A DNA stretch of 64,000 nt from Streptomyces sp. KMM 9044. Lineage in GTDB: Bacteria > Actinomycetota > Actinomycetes > Streptomycetales > Streptomycetaceae. The stretch covers positions 5,890,001 to 5,954,000 of the forward strand of contig NZ_CP113910.1 of assembly GCF_024701375.2 (NCBI RefSeq), written 5' to 3'. Positions 1 through 8,586 of this stretch are shown piece after piece. The first letter of the stretch is position 1; the number at the start of each line of letters is the position of its first letter. The notes under the pieces were generated by a model, which saw only the letters and a list, made by a program, of their open reading frames with translations, had not been told where the DNA came from and ran no database searches. The translations under genes and the position numbers were made by a program.

Positions 1-1620
1 GTTGCCCACGGTCACCACCGTCATCATGTCGACGGTCGCCGGGTCCAGCGCGGCCAGCGTCGTCAGCCGGCTCGACTCGTCCGGCCGCGAGGCGTTCCGC
101 ACGACACCGACCGGGGTGGCCGGCCGCCGGTGCTCCGCGAGGACCGCGAGGGCCTTGGGCAGCTGCCAGTCACGGCCCCGGCTGCGCGGGTTGTAGAACG
201 TCACGACGAGGTCCGCCTCGGCCGAGGCCCGCACCCGCCGTTCGATGACCTCCCACGGCGTGTGCAGATCGGACAGGCTGATCGACACATGGTCGTGGCC
301 CAGCGGCGCGCCGAGGATCGCCCCGGCCGCCAGCGCCGCCGTCACACCGGGCACGCCGACCACGTCGATGTCGTCGGACGCCTCGGCGAGCGCCGGTGAG
401 GCCATGGCGTACACGCCCGCGTCCCCGCTGCCGATCAGCGCGACCGCCTGCCCCCGGCGGGCCTGTTCGACGGCCGTGCGCGCCCGCTCCTCCTCCGCGC
501 CGAGCCCCGACTCCAGGATCCGGGTACCGGGCCGCAGCAGATCGCGGATCTGGTCGACGTACTGGTCGAGGCCCACCAGCACGGACGCGCCCCGCAGTTC
601 CGCCTTCGCGCGCGGGGTGAGCAGGTCCCGGGCGCCCGGCCCGAGTCCGACCACCGCGAGCCGTCCGCGCCCCGGCCGCCGCACGACGGCACAGGTCGCC
701 CTCGCGGGCCGCCCGTCCTCGCGCCCCGACTTGCGCTTGGGTACCAGGAGTTCACCCCCGCCCGCCAGCGCGGCGGCCTCCGCCACCGACGGGGTGCCGA
801 CGGCGGCGAGTGGCGCGTCGGAGGGGTTCGGCACGTCGACGCGCGCCAACTCCTCGGCGGCGTACGTCACCAGCGGCACCCCGAGCAGCCGGGCCGTCTC
901 CACGATGCCGGGCTCCCCGGCCTTCGCGTCCACGGTGGCCAGGCGGGCGAGCGACGCGGCCGACAGCCCGGCGTCGCGCAGCGCGCCCCCGACCAGTGCG
1001 AGCACCTCGTCGGCCGGCACGCCCTTGGAGGCACCGACCCCGACGACGAGGGTCGGCGGCCGGAGGACGGCCTCCTTGGCGCGGGGCTCGACCAGGCGGT
1101 CCGTGAGCCGGACCGTGTACGCTCCCTCACCGGCGAGGGGCAGCGGCGGCAGGGGCCAGGTCACGTCGGCGTGCAGCGCCACCGCCTCGCCGTCCAGCAG
1201 GGCGCGCGATACGGCGGCCACGTCGCCCTCCACCGGCAGACCCAGGGTGTCCAGGCCGGCCAGGCCCACGGCATCGGTCGCCGTGGTCACCACCGGCTCG
1301 GCACCCAGCACCTCGGCGACCTCGCGCGCGAGGTCGTTCGCCCCGCCGCCGTGCCCGCCCACCAGCGACACCGCGAACCGGCCCGCCTCGTCGACGCACA
1401 CCACACCCGGATCGCCGGCCTTGTCCTCCAGCAGCGGTGCCACCAGCCGCACCACGGCGCCCGTGGCCAGGAAGCACACGATCCGCTCGCACTGCGCGAA
1501 CGCCGTCCGCACGGCGTCCCCGACGGGACCCCCGTACACGCGCGTACGGTCCGGCCACGCGGCGGCCAGCCGGTCCCGCGCGGCGGCTCCCGCCGCGGTG
1601 GCGGAAATGAGGCCGATCAC
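1..1620 (-). CDS. cobJ: CbiG-CobJ fusion, precorrin-3B C17-methyltransferase (3' end outside window)
   Basis: Two-domain corrin-ring enzyme. Residues about 1-300 are CbiG-like: the stretch from FLATGAVVRLVAPLL near residue 50 to LVGGHGGGANDLA near 87-99 is the family hallmark. Residues from about 320 on are a SAM-dependent C17-methyltransferase (VVGLGPGARDLLTPRA near 323, GSGDAGVYAM near 410, FYNPRSRGRDWQL near 490). CobJ methylates C17 and contracts the ring; CbiG opens the ring C lactone in the anaerobic route. The GTG start at 1620 overlaps the cobL stop by 4 bp, so the genes are translationally coupled. 540 codons are visible and only a short C-terminal tail should be missing. It is the most promoter-distal cobalamin gene seen here. 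Confidence 0.9.
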   Translation of the reverse strand, partial: MIGLISATAAGAAARDRLAAAWPDRTRVYGGPVGDAVRTAFAQCERIVCFLATGAVVRLVAPLLEDKAGDPGVVCVDEAGRFAVSLVGGHGGGANDLAREVAEVLGAEPVVTTATDAVGLAGLDTLGLPVEGDVAAVSRALLDGEAVALHADVTWPLPPLPLAGEGAYTVRLTDRLVEPRAKEAVLRPPTLVVGVGASKGVPADEVLALVGGALRDAGLSAASLARLATVDAKAGEPGIVETARLLGVPLVTYAAEELARVDVPNPSDAPLAAVGTPSVAEAAALAGGGELLVPKRKSGREDGRPARATCAVVRRPGRGRLAVVGLGPGARDLLTPRAKAELRGASVLVGLDQYVDQIRDLLRPGTRILESGLGAEEERARTAVEQARRGQAVALIGSGDAGVYAMASPALAEASDDIDVVGVPGVTAALAAGAILGAPLGHDHVSISLSDLHTPWEVIERRVRASAEADLVVTFYNPRSRGRDWQLPKALAVLAEHRRPATPVGVVRNASRPDESSRLTTLAALDPATVDMMTVVTVGN

Positions 1621-2888
1621 TGTGCGACTCCTTCTCTGTCGATGCCGTCGAAACCGTCGCCGGTCGCCGCCGGAGGCCGGACGCCCCACAGCAGGAAGAC
1701 GGGATTGGCCGCCGCCAGCCGGGTCACGTCCCCGGGCAGCGGAGCGAGACGCGACGACTGCAGCAGCACCCCGTCGCAGGTGAACCCGGAGCCGGTCAGC
1801 GCCTCCCGCACGGCCGGCACCCGGTCCAGCGCGGCCAGGGCGACGACGACCGTGCGCCGTGCCCGCCGCGCGCACGCGGTGACGACGACGGGCAGGTCCC
1901 GCCCGCCCCCGCCGACGAACACCGCGTCGGGGTCGTCGAGATCGGACAGCACGGTCGGCGCCGCCCCGTGCACCACGCGTACGTCCACCCCGTGCGCGAG
2001 GGCGTTGGCACGGATCCGCCCCGCCCCGTCCGCGGTCTTCTCCACCGCGGTGACGGCGGCGCCCAGCCGGGCGCACTCCACGGCAACGGACCCCGAGCCC
2101 GCGCCGATGTCCCACACCGACTCGCCGGGGCGCGGCCCGAGCCGGGCCAGCGCCAGCGCCCGCACCTCGAACTTGGTGATCATCGAGTCGCGGTGGGCGA
2201 ACGCGGTCTCCTCCAGCGCCCAGCCGCCGGACCGGCCGGCGACCCCGCCCGCGACGGTCCGCGCCGGGCCGAGGGCCCGCGGCTCGTCCAGGCACAGCAC
2301 GACACTCACCGCGTTCCCCCAGGCCCGCGCGGCCGCCCGGGCGGGTGTGACCCGCTCGATCCGCTCACGCTCCGGATCGCCCAGCGAGGAGGCGACGACC
2401 AGCACGCGGCCCGGCGAGTGCCGGGCCAGCGCGGCCCCCAGCTCCGCCGGTCCGGCGCCCGGCCCGGTCAGCACGGCGACCTTCGGATGCGCGCGGCACA
2501 GATTGACGGCCGTACGCGGTTCCCTGCCGTGCGCGCTGACCACGACCGCGTCGTCCCAGGGCAGCCCGATCCGCGCGAAGGCGGCGGCCACGGAGGAGAC
2601 ACCCGGCCGCACGTCCAGCAGTGCCGGCCCGAACCGCTCGGCCAGCGCCCGCACGATCCCCAGGAACCCGGGGTCCCCGGACGCCAGCACGACGACCCGA
2701 CGCTCCTCGGCGACGTACTTCTCCACGGTCTCCAGCGCCGGCGCCAACGGCCCGAGGACGACCCGCTCGGCCCCCTCGGGCAGCCGTACGGCGTCCAGAT
2801 GCCGCCGCCCGCCCACGACCAGCTCCGCTCCGGCGAGGACGGCCCCCTCCACCGGCACCCCGGTCCCGGCGCCCACGACGGTGATCAC
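1617..2888 (-). CDS. cobL: Precorrin-6Y C5,15-methyltransferase (decarboxylating)
   Basis: 423-residue fusion of CbiE and CbiT modules. It methylates precorrin-6B at C5 and C15 and decarboxylates the ring C acetate. The CbiE half has the tetrapyrrole methylase fold (VVGAGTG at 4-10, LASGDPGFLG at 68-77, RPGVSSV near 94-100). The CbiT half has a class I SAM-binding loop, WDIGAGSGSVAVE, near 259-271. Length is normal for the fused enzyme. The GTG start at 2888 overlaps the cobM stop in a GTGA, and the stop overlaps the cbiG-cobJ start in the same way, so expression follows the upstream genes of the operon. Confidence 0.95.
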   Translation of the reverse strand: MITVVGAGTGVPVEGAVLAGAELVVGGRRHLDAVRLPEGAERVVLGPLAPALETVEKYVAEERRVVVLASGDPGFLGIVRALAERFGPALLDVRPGVSSVAAAFARIGLPWDDAVVVSAHGREPRTAVNLCRAHPKVAVLTGPGAGPAELGAALARHSPGRVLVVASSLGDPERERIERVTPARAAARAWGNAVSVVLCLDEPRALGPARTVAGGVAGRSGGWALEETAFAHRDSMITKFEVRALALARLGPRPGESVWDIGAGSGSVAVECARLGAAVTAVEKTADGAGRIRANALAHGVDVRVVHGAAPTVLSDLDDPDAVFVGGGGRDLPVVVTACARRARRTVVVALAALDRVPAVREALTGSGFTCDGVLLQSSRLAPLPGDVTRLAAANPVFLLWGVRPPAATGDGFDGIDREGVAQ

Positions 2889-3703
2889 GTGTGTACGCCC
2901 TTGCTGCGCAACGCCCTGCGGGCCTCAGGGTCGGCCTTGCGGTAACCGTGGAAGTGCCCCGGGTGATACAGGTGCGAGCGGGTGCCGCTCGCGTCGAGCG
3001 CCGGCCCGACCAGGAACAGGGTGTGCTTCCAGAGCTTGTGCTCCTTGACCGTCTCCTCCAGCGTGCCGATCGTGCACGTCACGACCAGTTCCTCCGGCCA
3101 GGTCGCCTGATACGCGACGACGACCGGCGTAGCGGTCGGATAGCCGCCCTCCAGCAGCTCCCGCACCAGCTGACCGCTGCGTGCCGCCGAGAGGAAGACC
3201 GCCATGGTGGTGCCGTGCCGCGCGAACTCACGGACCTCCTCACCGGGCGGCATCGGCGTCTTGCCGCCGCCCAGCCGGGTCAGTACCACGGACTGCGCCA
3301 CCTCGGGAATGGTCAGCTCCCGCTGCGCGAGCGCCGCGACGGCGGAGAAGGACGACACACCGGGCACGATCTCGGTGGCGATGCCCAGCTCGGCACACCG
3401 GTCGAGCTGCTCCTGCGTGCCGCCCCAGAGCGCGGGGTCACCGGAGTGGATCCTGGCCACCCTCAGCCCCCGGGCGAGGGCCCGCTCGTACACGGCCACG
3501 ACGTCCTCCAGGGACATCGTCGCCGAGTCCAGGATCTCGGCACCCTCCCGCGCGTGGTCGAGGACCTCCGCCTGGACCAGGCTGGCGGCCCAGATCACGA
3601 CATCGGCCTCGGCGATCACGCGCGCCGCACGCAACGTCAGCAGATCGGCGGCACCGGGGCCGGCACCGACGAAGGTCACCTTGCCGGTGGGGGCATCGGT
3701 CAT
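2885..3703 (-). CDS. cobM: Precorrin-4 C11-methyltransferase
   Basis: 272-residue SAM-dependent tetrapyrrole methylase that adds the C11 methyl of the corrin ring. Visible motifs are VTFVGAGPGAADLLTLRA (residues 9-26), HSGDPALWGG (86-95) and EIVPGVSSFSA (about 109-119). The frame is open further upstream, but the ATG at 3703 is chosen because AGGAGAGG precedes it at good spacing and the protein then begins just before the SAM-binding strand. It follows cobI after 56 bp, the largest gap in this operon within the window, and overlaps cobL by 4 bp. Confidence 0.93.
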   Translation of the reverse strand: MTDAPTGKVTFVGAGPGAADLLTLRAARVIAEADVVIWAASLVQAEVLDHAREGAEILDSATMSLEDVVAVYERALARGLRVARIHSGDPALWGGTQEQLDRCAELGIATEIVPGVSSFSAVAALAQRELTIPEVAQSVVLTRLGGGKTPMPPGEEVREFARHGTTMAVFLSAARSGQLVRELLEGGYPTATPVVVAYQATWPEELVVTCTIGTLEETVKEHKLWKHTLFLVGPALDASGTRSHLYHPGHFHGYRKADPEARRALRSKGVHT

Positions 3704-3759
3704 GGGGAAACGATCCTCTCCTGCGGTTTCTGCGGGTCTTGCGGGTCCTGGGGCCGCGC

Positions 3760-4515
3760 TCACAACTTGCCGCCCCGCCCGCCGTCCCGCCGGGGCGGCG
3801 CGATGAGCGTCGACAGATAGGGCAGGGGCGAGCCGTCCAGCTCGGCGGCCGGCCGGACGAACTCCTCCGGCAGCCCGAGCGCCGCCCCCCACACGGCGTC
3901 CCCGATCCGCCCGCTCTCCCGCAGCGCCTCGGCCACCTCGCCCGCCCGCCGCCCGAACTTGTAGGCGACGACCGTGCCGGGCCCGGCCAGCGCGTCCTTG
4001 AGCACGGCGGACCCGGCGGTCACCGGCACCAGCGTCAGCGGCTCGGTCCCCTCGGTGAGCACCGCACCGGAACGCGCCGCCAGGTCCTGCATCGCGGTGA
4101 TCCCCGGCACGGTCTCGACGACCGTCCCCGGCACCGACTCCGCGACGGTCTGGGCGAGATACGTGAACGTCGAGTACACGTTGGGATCACCGATGGTCGC
4201 GAACGCGACGTGACCGCTCTCCCGCAGCAGCCCGGCCACCCGCTCACCGGCCGCGTCCCATGCGGCCTCGCGCCGCGCCCGGTCGGTTCGCTCGTTCAGC
4301 GCGAACACCACCCGGACGACCTTCTCCCGGGGTACGTAGTGCAGCACGGTGGCCTCGGCCCGCCCCCGCTCCCCGCCGTCCTTTCCACCGGGCGCCGCCA
4401 TCACGGGCACGACGACGACGTCGGCCGCGCGCAGGGCGTTCACCCCCTTCACGGTCACCAGTTCCGGATCGCCGGGGCCGACCCCGACCCCGATCAGCCT
4501 GTTCCTGCCGCTCAT
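3760..4515 (-). CDS. cobI: Precorrin-2 C20-methyltransferase
   Basis: 251-residue tetrapyrrole methylase for the first committed corrin methylation, at C20 of precorrin-2. It shows GVGVGPGDPELVTVKG near the N-terminus, the IGDPNVYSTF signature near 107-116 and ETVPGITAMQDLAA afterwards, which match CobI/CbiL better than CobJ or CobM. The ATG at 4515 overlaps the cobB stop in an ATGA. The frame stays open upstream to 4860, but that extension is cobB read in the wrong frame. Confidence 0.93.
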   Translation of the reverse strand: MSGRNRLIGVGVGPGDPELVTVKGVNALRAADVVVVPVMAAPGGKDGGERGRAEATVLHYVPREKVVRVVFALNERTDRARREAAWDAAGERVAGLLRESGHVAFATIGDPNVYSTFTYLAQTVAESVPGTVVETVPGITAMQDLAARSGAVLTEGTEPLTLVPVTAGSAVLKDALAGPGTVVAYKFGRRAGEVAEALRESGRIGDAVWGAALGLPEEFVRPAAELDGSPLPYLSTLIAPPRRDGGRGGKL

Positions 4516-5966
4516 GACGTCCGGCACCTCTCGACGAACCGACGGGCCACACCGGGCTCGGACGCCCAGTGCGTGTGCAGATAGCTCGCGTGCACACCGC
4601 GCTGTACGAAGCCTTCGACGCGCGGTGCCGGTGCCCGCACACCCCACGCGGGATTGCCTCCCGCACCGGGCTCGACGGCGGTGCGGTGGAACTCGTGCCC
4701 CCGCACCCGCGCCCCGGCCCCGGCCAGCACGCTGTCGGACACCGCCACGGCGTCCCGGTAGCCCAGGGTGAGCCGCCCGGTCATCCGCGCGGAGGCGCCC
4801 AGCGTCCCGCACATGGGCAGCCCGTCCAACTCCCGGCACAGGTACAGCAGTCCCGCACACTCGGCGGCGACCGGCGCACCACTCTCCGCGAAAGCGCCGA
4901 CGGCCTTCCTGAGCTGTTCGTTGGCGGACAGCTCGGAGGCGTACACCTCGGGAAACCCGCCGCCGATCACCAGCCCGCGGGTCCCGTCGGGCAGTCCCTC
5001 GTCCCGCAACGGATCGAAGACGACGACGTCGGCCCCGGCGGCGGCGAGCAACTCGGCCTGCTCGGCATAGGAAAACGTGAACGCGGCCCCACCGGCCACG
5101 GCGACCACCGGCAGCCCGCCCGGGGGCACCTCCCTGCTCGGAGAGCTCGGGGGAGCTTGAGGACGAGGCCGTTCAGGCCGGAAGCGGAGGTCCGGGGCCG
5201 GGGAGGGAAGGGGCGGCGGGAGCGGGGAAACCAGAGCCGTACCCGCATCCCACCCCGCACACGACAACGCCCCGGCCCCCCGGGCCAGCGAGACCAAGGC
5301 CTCCAGATCACACCCCCCAGCCACCTGCGCAGCCATCGCGCCGACCGCGTCGACCGCCCCCGCCCGCCGCTCGGCGACCGGCACCAGCCCCAGATGCCGG
5401 GACGGCGTCTCGGCCCGGGCGGCCCGCCGCAGAACACCCAGCACGGGCACGCCGACGGAGTCGAGCGCCTCCCGCAGCAACGCCTCGTGCCGGTCCGAGG
5501 CGACCTTGTTGAGGATCACGCCCCCGATCCGTACCTCCGGATCCCAGGAGACGAACCCGTGCACCAGCGCCGCCACCGACCGCGACTGCGCCGACGCGTC
5601 CACCACCAGCACCACCGGCGCCCGCAGCAGCTTCGCCACCTGGGCCGTGGAGGCCAGCTCCCCTTCGCCCGCGGCCCCGTCGTACAGCCCCATCACACCC
5701 TCGACGACCGCGATGTCACACCCGCGCGCCCCGTGCAGGAACAACGGCCCGATCAGCTCGGACCCGCACAGATACGCGTCCAGGTTGCGCCCCACGCGCC
5801 CGGTGGCGAGCGCGTGATACCCGGGGTCGATGTAGTCCGGCCCGACCTTGTGCGGGGACACGGCAAGCCCCCGCGCGGTGAGCGCGGCCATCAGCCCCGT
5901 GGCGACGGTGGTCTTGCCACTGCCCGAGGAGGGTGCGGCGACGACCAGCCGAGGCACCGACGACAT
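4512..5966 (-). CDS. cobB: Cobyrinic acid a,c-diamide synthase (CobB/CbiA)
   Basis: 484-residue glutamine-dependent, ATP-using amidase that converts the a and c acetates of cobyrinate (or its hydrogenated form) to amides. The N-terminal dethiobiotin-synthetase-like domain has a P-loop, APSSGSGKTTVATG (11-24). The C-terminal class I-like amidotransferase domain has the nucleophile Cys370 in AAECAGLLYL and the SYLHTHW histidine motif at 461-467. The domains are joined by an unusually long Pro/Arg-rich linker (about 247-284), whose DNA carries a short palindromic stretch. The start is the ATG at 5966, sharing one base with the cobO stop (TGATG). Function is confident; aerobic or anaerobic substrate cannot be read from this gene alone. 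Confidence 0.95.
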   Translation of the reverse strand: MSSVPRLVVAAPSSGSGKTTVATGLMAALTARGLAVSPHKVGPDYIDPGYHALATGRVGRNLDAYLCGSELIGPLFLHGARGCDIAVVEGVMGLYDGAAGEGELASTAQVAKLLRAPVVLVVDASAQSRSVAALVHGFVSWDPEVRIGGVILNKVASDRHEALLREALDSVGVPVLGVLRRAARAETPSRHLGLVPVAERRAGAVDAVGAMAAQVAGGCDLEALVSLARGAGALSCAGWDAGTALVSPLPPPLPSPAPDLRFRPERPRPQAPPSSPSREVPPGGLPVVAVAGGAAFTFSYAEQAELLAAAGADVVVFDPLRDEGLPDGTRGLVIGGGFPEVYASELSANEQLRKAVGAFAESGAPVAAECAGLLYLCRELDGLPMCGTLGASARMTGRLTLGYRDAVAVSDSVLAGAGARVRGHEFHRTAVEPGAGGNPAWGVRAPAPRVEGFVQRGVHASYLHTHWASEPGVARRFVERCRTS

Positions 5967-6565
5967 CACCACTCGATGCCCCTCTGCCCCTTCTGCCCCG
6001 CGTCCATCGGATGCTTGACCTTGGACATGTCGGTGACCAGGTCGGCGAGTTCCACGAGCTGCTCCGGCGCGTTCCGCCCGGTGATCACGACATGCTGGGT
6101 CCCGGGCCGACCACGCAGCACCTCGACGACCTCGTCGGTGTCGACCCACCCCCAGTGCATCGGGTACGCGAACTCATCGAGAACGTACAGTTTGTACGTC
6201 TCGGCGGCCAGGTCCCGCTTGACCTGCTCCCAGCCCTCCCGGGCCTTCTCCTCGTTGTCCATCTGGGCGTCCCGCTGCACCCAGGACCAGCCCTCGCCCA
6301 TCTTGTGCCACCCGACGCTGCCGCCCTCGCCGGAGGCACCGAGCACCCGCAGCGCGTTCTCCTCACCGACCTTCCACTTCGCCGACTTGACGAACTGGAA
6401 CACCCCGATCGGCCAGCCCTGGTTCCAGGCCCGCAGCGCCAGCCCGAAGGCGGCCGTCGACTTGCCCTTCCCGATGCCCGTGTGTACGACGACCAGCGGA
6501 CGATTGCGCCGCTGCCGGGTCGTCAGCCCGTCGTCCGGTACGACACTCGGCTGTCCCTTCGGCAC
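5966..6565 (-). CDS. cobO: Cob(I)yrinic acid a,c-diamide adenosyltransferase
   Basis: 199-residue CobA/CobO/BtuR-family enzyme that moves the 5'-deoxyadenosyl group of ATP onto Co(I) corrinoid. The variant P-loop VHTGIGKGKSTAAFG (27-41), the VFQFVKSAKW segment, the LYVLDEFAYPMHWGW Walker B-like region and VVITGRNAPEQLVELADLVTDM are all family signatures. Starts with GTG at 6565 inside a TAGTG junction with the chelatase gene. Length and motif order are normal. Confidence 0.96.
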   Translation of the reverse strand: MPKGQPSVVPDDGLTTRQRRNRPLVVVHTGIGKGKSTAAFGLALRAWNQGWPIGVFQFVKSAKWKVGEENALRVLGASGEGGSVGWHKMGEGWSWVQRDAQMDNEEKAREGWEQVKRDLAAETYKLYVLDEFAYPMHWGWVDTDEVVEVLRGRPGTQHVVITGRNAPEQLVELADLVTDMSKVKHPMDAGQKGQRGIEW

Positions 6566-8586
6566 TACGCGGCCCTCCTCGCGCCGGTGGCCCCCTGCAC
6601 GTCCCTGACCAGCCCGGCGATCGAGTCCGCCCGCAGCTCGTCCAGCGTCACCGCCGCTCCCCCCAGCTCACCCGCGAGCTGCCCGGCGAGTCCCAGCCGC
6701 ACCGGCCCCGACTCGCAGTCCACGACCACGCAGGCCGTCCCCTCGGCGGCGAACAGCCGTGCCGCCCGCCCGGCGAGGGCGACCGGCTCGGGGCCGCCGG
6801 TGGCCCGTCCGTCCGTCACCACGACCACCAGCGCCCGCCGCGCGGGGTCGCGCAACCGCTCCACACGCAGCACGTCGTGCGCCTTGAGCAGCCCGGCCGC
6901 CAGCGGCGTACGCCCGCCGGTCGGCAGCGACTCCAGCCGGACCGCCGCCGCGTCCACGGAGGAGGTCGGCGGCAGTACGACCTCGGCCGCCGACCCGCGG
7001 AAGGTCACCAGCCCCACCTTGTCCCGCCGCTGGTAGGCGTCGAGCAGCAGCGACAGCACGGCACCCTTGACGGCACTCATCCGCTGCCGCGCAGCCATCG
7101 ATCCGGAGGCGTCCACGACGAACAGCACGAGATTGGACTCGTGGCCCTCCCGCACCGCCTGCCTGAGATCGTCCCGCCGGACCACCAGCCCCGGGCCGCT
7201 GCGCCCCCGCGCCCGCTGATGCGGCGCGGCGGCCTGCACGGTGGCCGCCAGGTGCAGCCCGGTCAGCGCACCCCGGGGCCGCCGGGCCCCTGTGGTCCGC
7301 CCGTGCTCGGCCCGCGCCCGCGAGCGCCGCCCGGCGACACCCTCGCCGAGCCCGGGCACGCTCAGCACCTTCGTACGGAAGGGCTCGGCGGCACGCGCCG
7401 GAGTCCGCTCGCCCGCTCCGCCACCGGAACCCGGCTGCGGCTCGCTGCCCTCCCCGGCCTCGGGCCGGGCGACGGTGTCACCGTCGCTCTGCGGGCCGTC
7501 GTCGGGCTGGGGCTGCCCGCCGGGGCCACCGCCGGGCCCCGGGCCGGGATCGTCGTCGCCCTCGTCCCCACCGGGGCCGCCGAACTCCTCCAGCGTCTCG
7601 TCGAGCTTGTCCTCGTCGAGACCGGGCGCGTCGAAGGGCGAACGGCGCCTGCGGTGCGGCAGTGCCAGCAACGCGGCCTGCCGTACGTCCTCGGCGAGCA
7701 CGTCGGTCCGCCCGGCCCAGGCCGCCAGCGCGGTCGCCGTGCGCGCCATCACGATGTCGGCCCGCATGCCGTCCACCTCGAACGCGGCACAGGTCGCCGC
7801 GATCTGCCGCAGCGCCCCGTCGCCGAGCCGCACCGACGGCAGCAGTTCCCGCGCCGCCACGATCCGCGCCCGTACGGCGGCCTCCTCGCCGGCCCAGCGG
7901 GCGGCGAAGCCGGCCGGGTCGTCGTCGTACGCCAGCCGCCGCCTGACGACCTCCACCCGCTGGTCGGGCTCGCGCGAGGCCGTGACCTCGACGGTCAGCC
8001 CGAACCGGTCGAGGAGCTGGGGCCGCAGCTCGCCCTCCTCGGGATTCATGGTCCCGACGAGCAGGAAACGGGCCGCGTGGCGCACGGAGACGCCTTCGCG
8101 CTCGACGTACGAGGCGCCCATCGCGGCGGCGTCGAGCAGGAGGTCGACGAGGTGATCGTGCAGGAGATTGACCTCGTCGACGTAGAGGATCCCGCGATGC
8201 GCGTCGGCGAGCAGGCCCGGTTCGAAGGCTTTGACGCCCTCGGAGAGCGCCCGCTCGATGTCGAGTGCGCCCACCAGCCGGTCCTCGGAGGCGCCGACGG
8301 GCAGTTCGACCATCCGAGCCGGCCTCTCGGCCCCGGGCCCCGGCTCGTGCGGCCCGTCCGGGCACGCGGGGTCGGGGGAGCGGGGGGCACAGGAGAAACG
8401 GCACCCGGAGACGACGTCCACCGCCGGCAGGAGCGCCGAAAGGGCACGCACGGCCGTGGACTTGGCGGTGCCTTTCTCACCACGGACCAGTACGCCACCG
8501 ACCTGCGACGACACCGCGTTGAGCAGCAGTGCGAGCCGTAGGTCGTCCTGGCCGACAACGGCCGTGAACGGGAACGGGGTGGTCAC
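6565..8586 (-). CDS. Putative cobalt chelatase subunit, ChlI/ChlD-type AAA+ and von Willebrand A protein
   Basis: 673-residue protein related to magnesium chelatase subunits I and D. The N-terminal AAA+ module has a P-loop, GEKGTAKST (36-44), and a Walker B region with LYVDEVNLLHDHLVDLL. A Gly/Pro/Asp-rich acidic linker follows (about 330-400). The C-terminal von Willebrand A domain has a MIDAS motif, DASGSM, near 520. Streptomycetes make no chlorophyll, and the gene sits in a 4-bp GTGA overlap behind cobN, so the expected role is the ATP-driving partner of CobN for cobalt insertion, in place of CobS/CobT. I see no separate CobS or CobT gene. Confidence 0.9.
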   Translation of the reverse strand: MTTPFPFTAVVGQDDLRLALLLNAVSSQVGGVLVRGEKGTAKSTAVRALSALLPAVDVVSGCRFSCAPRSPDPACPDGPHEPGPGAERPARMVELPVGASEDRLVGALDIERALSEGVKAFEPGLLADAHRGILYVDEVNLLHDHLVDLLLDAAAMGASYVEREGVSVRHAARFLLVGTMNPEEGELRPQLLDRFGLTVEVTASREPDQRVEVVRRRLAYDDDPAGFAARWAGEEAAVRARIVAARELLPSVRLGDGALRQIAATCAAFEVDGMRADIVMARTATALAAWAGRTDVLAEDVRQAALLALPHRRRRSPFDAPGLDEDKLDETLEEFGGPGGDEGDDDPGPGPGGGPGGQPQPDDGPQSDGDTVARPEAGEGSEPQPGSGGGAGERTPARAAEPFRTKVLSVPGLGEGVAGRRSRARAEHGRTTGARRPRGALTGLHLAATVQAAAPHQRARGRSGPGLVVRRDDLRQAVREGHESNLVLFVVDASGSMAARQRMSAVKGAVLSLLLDAYQRRDKVGLVTFRGSAAEVVLPPTSSVDAAAVRLESLPTGGRTPLAAGLLKAHDVLRVERLRDPARRALVVVVTDGRATGGPEPVALAGRAARLFAAEGTACVVVDCESGPVRLGLAGQLAGELGGAAVTLDELRADSIAGLVRDVQGATGARRAA

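Noticed and set aside
245..3048. Long plus-strand open frames opposite the cobalamin genes
   Set aside because: They are antisense shadows produced by GC-rich third positions; translations are Ala/Arg/Pro-rich and lack any family motif, while the minus strand reads as known enzymes throughout.
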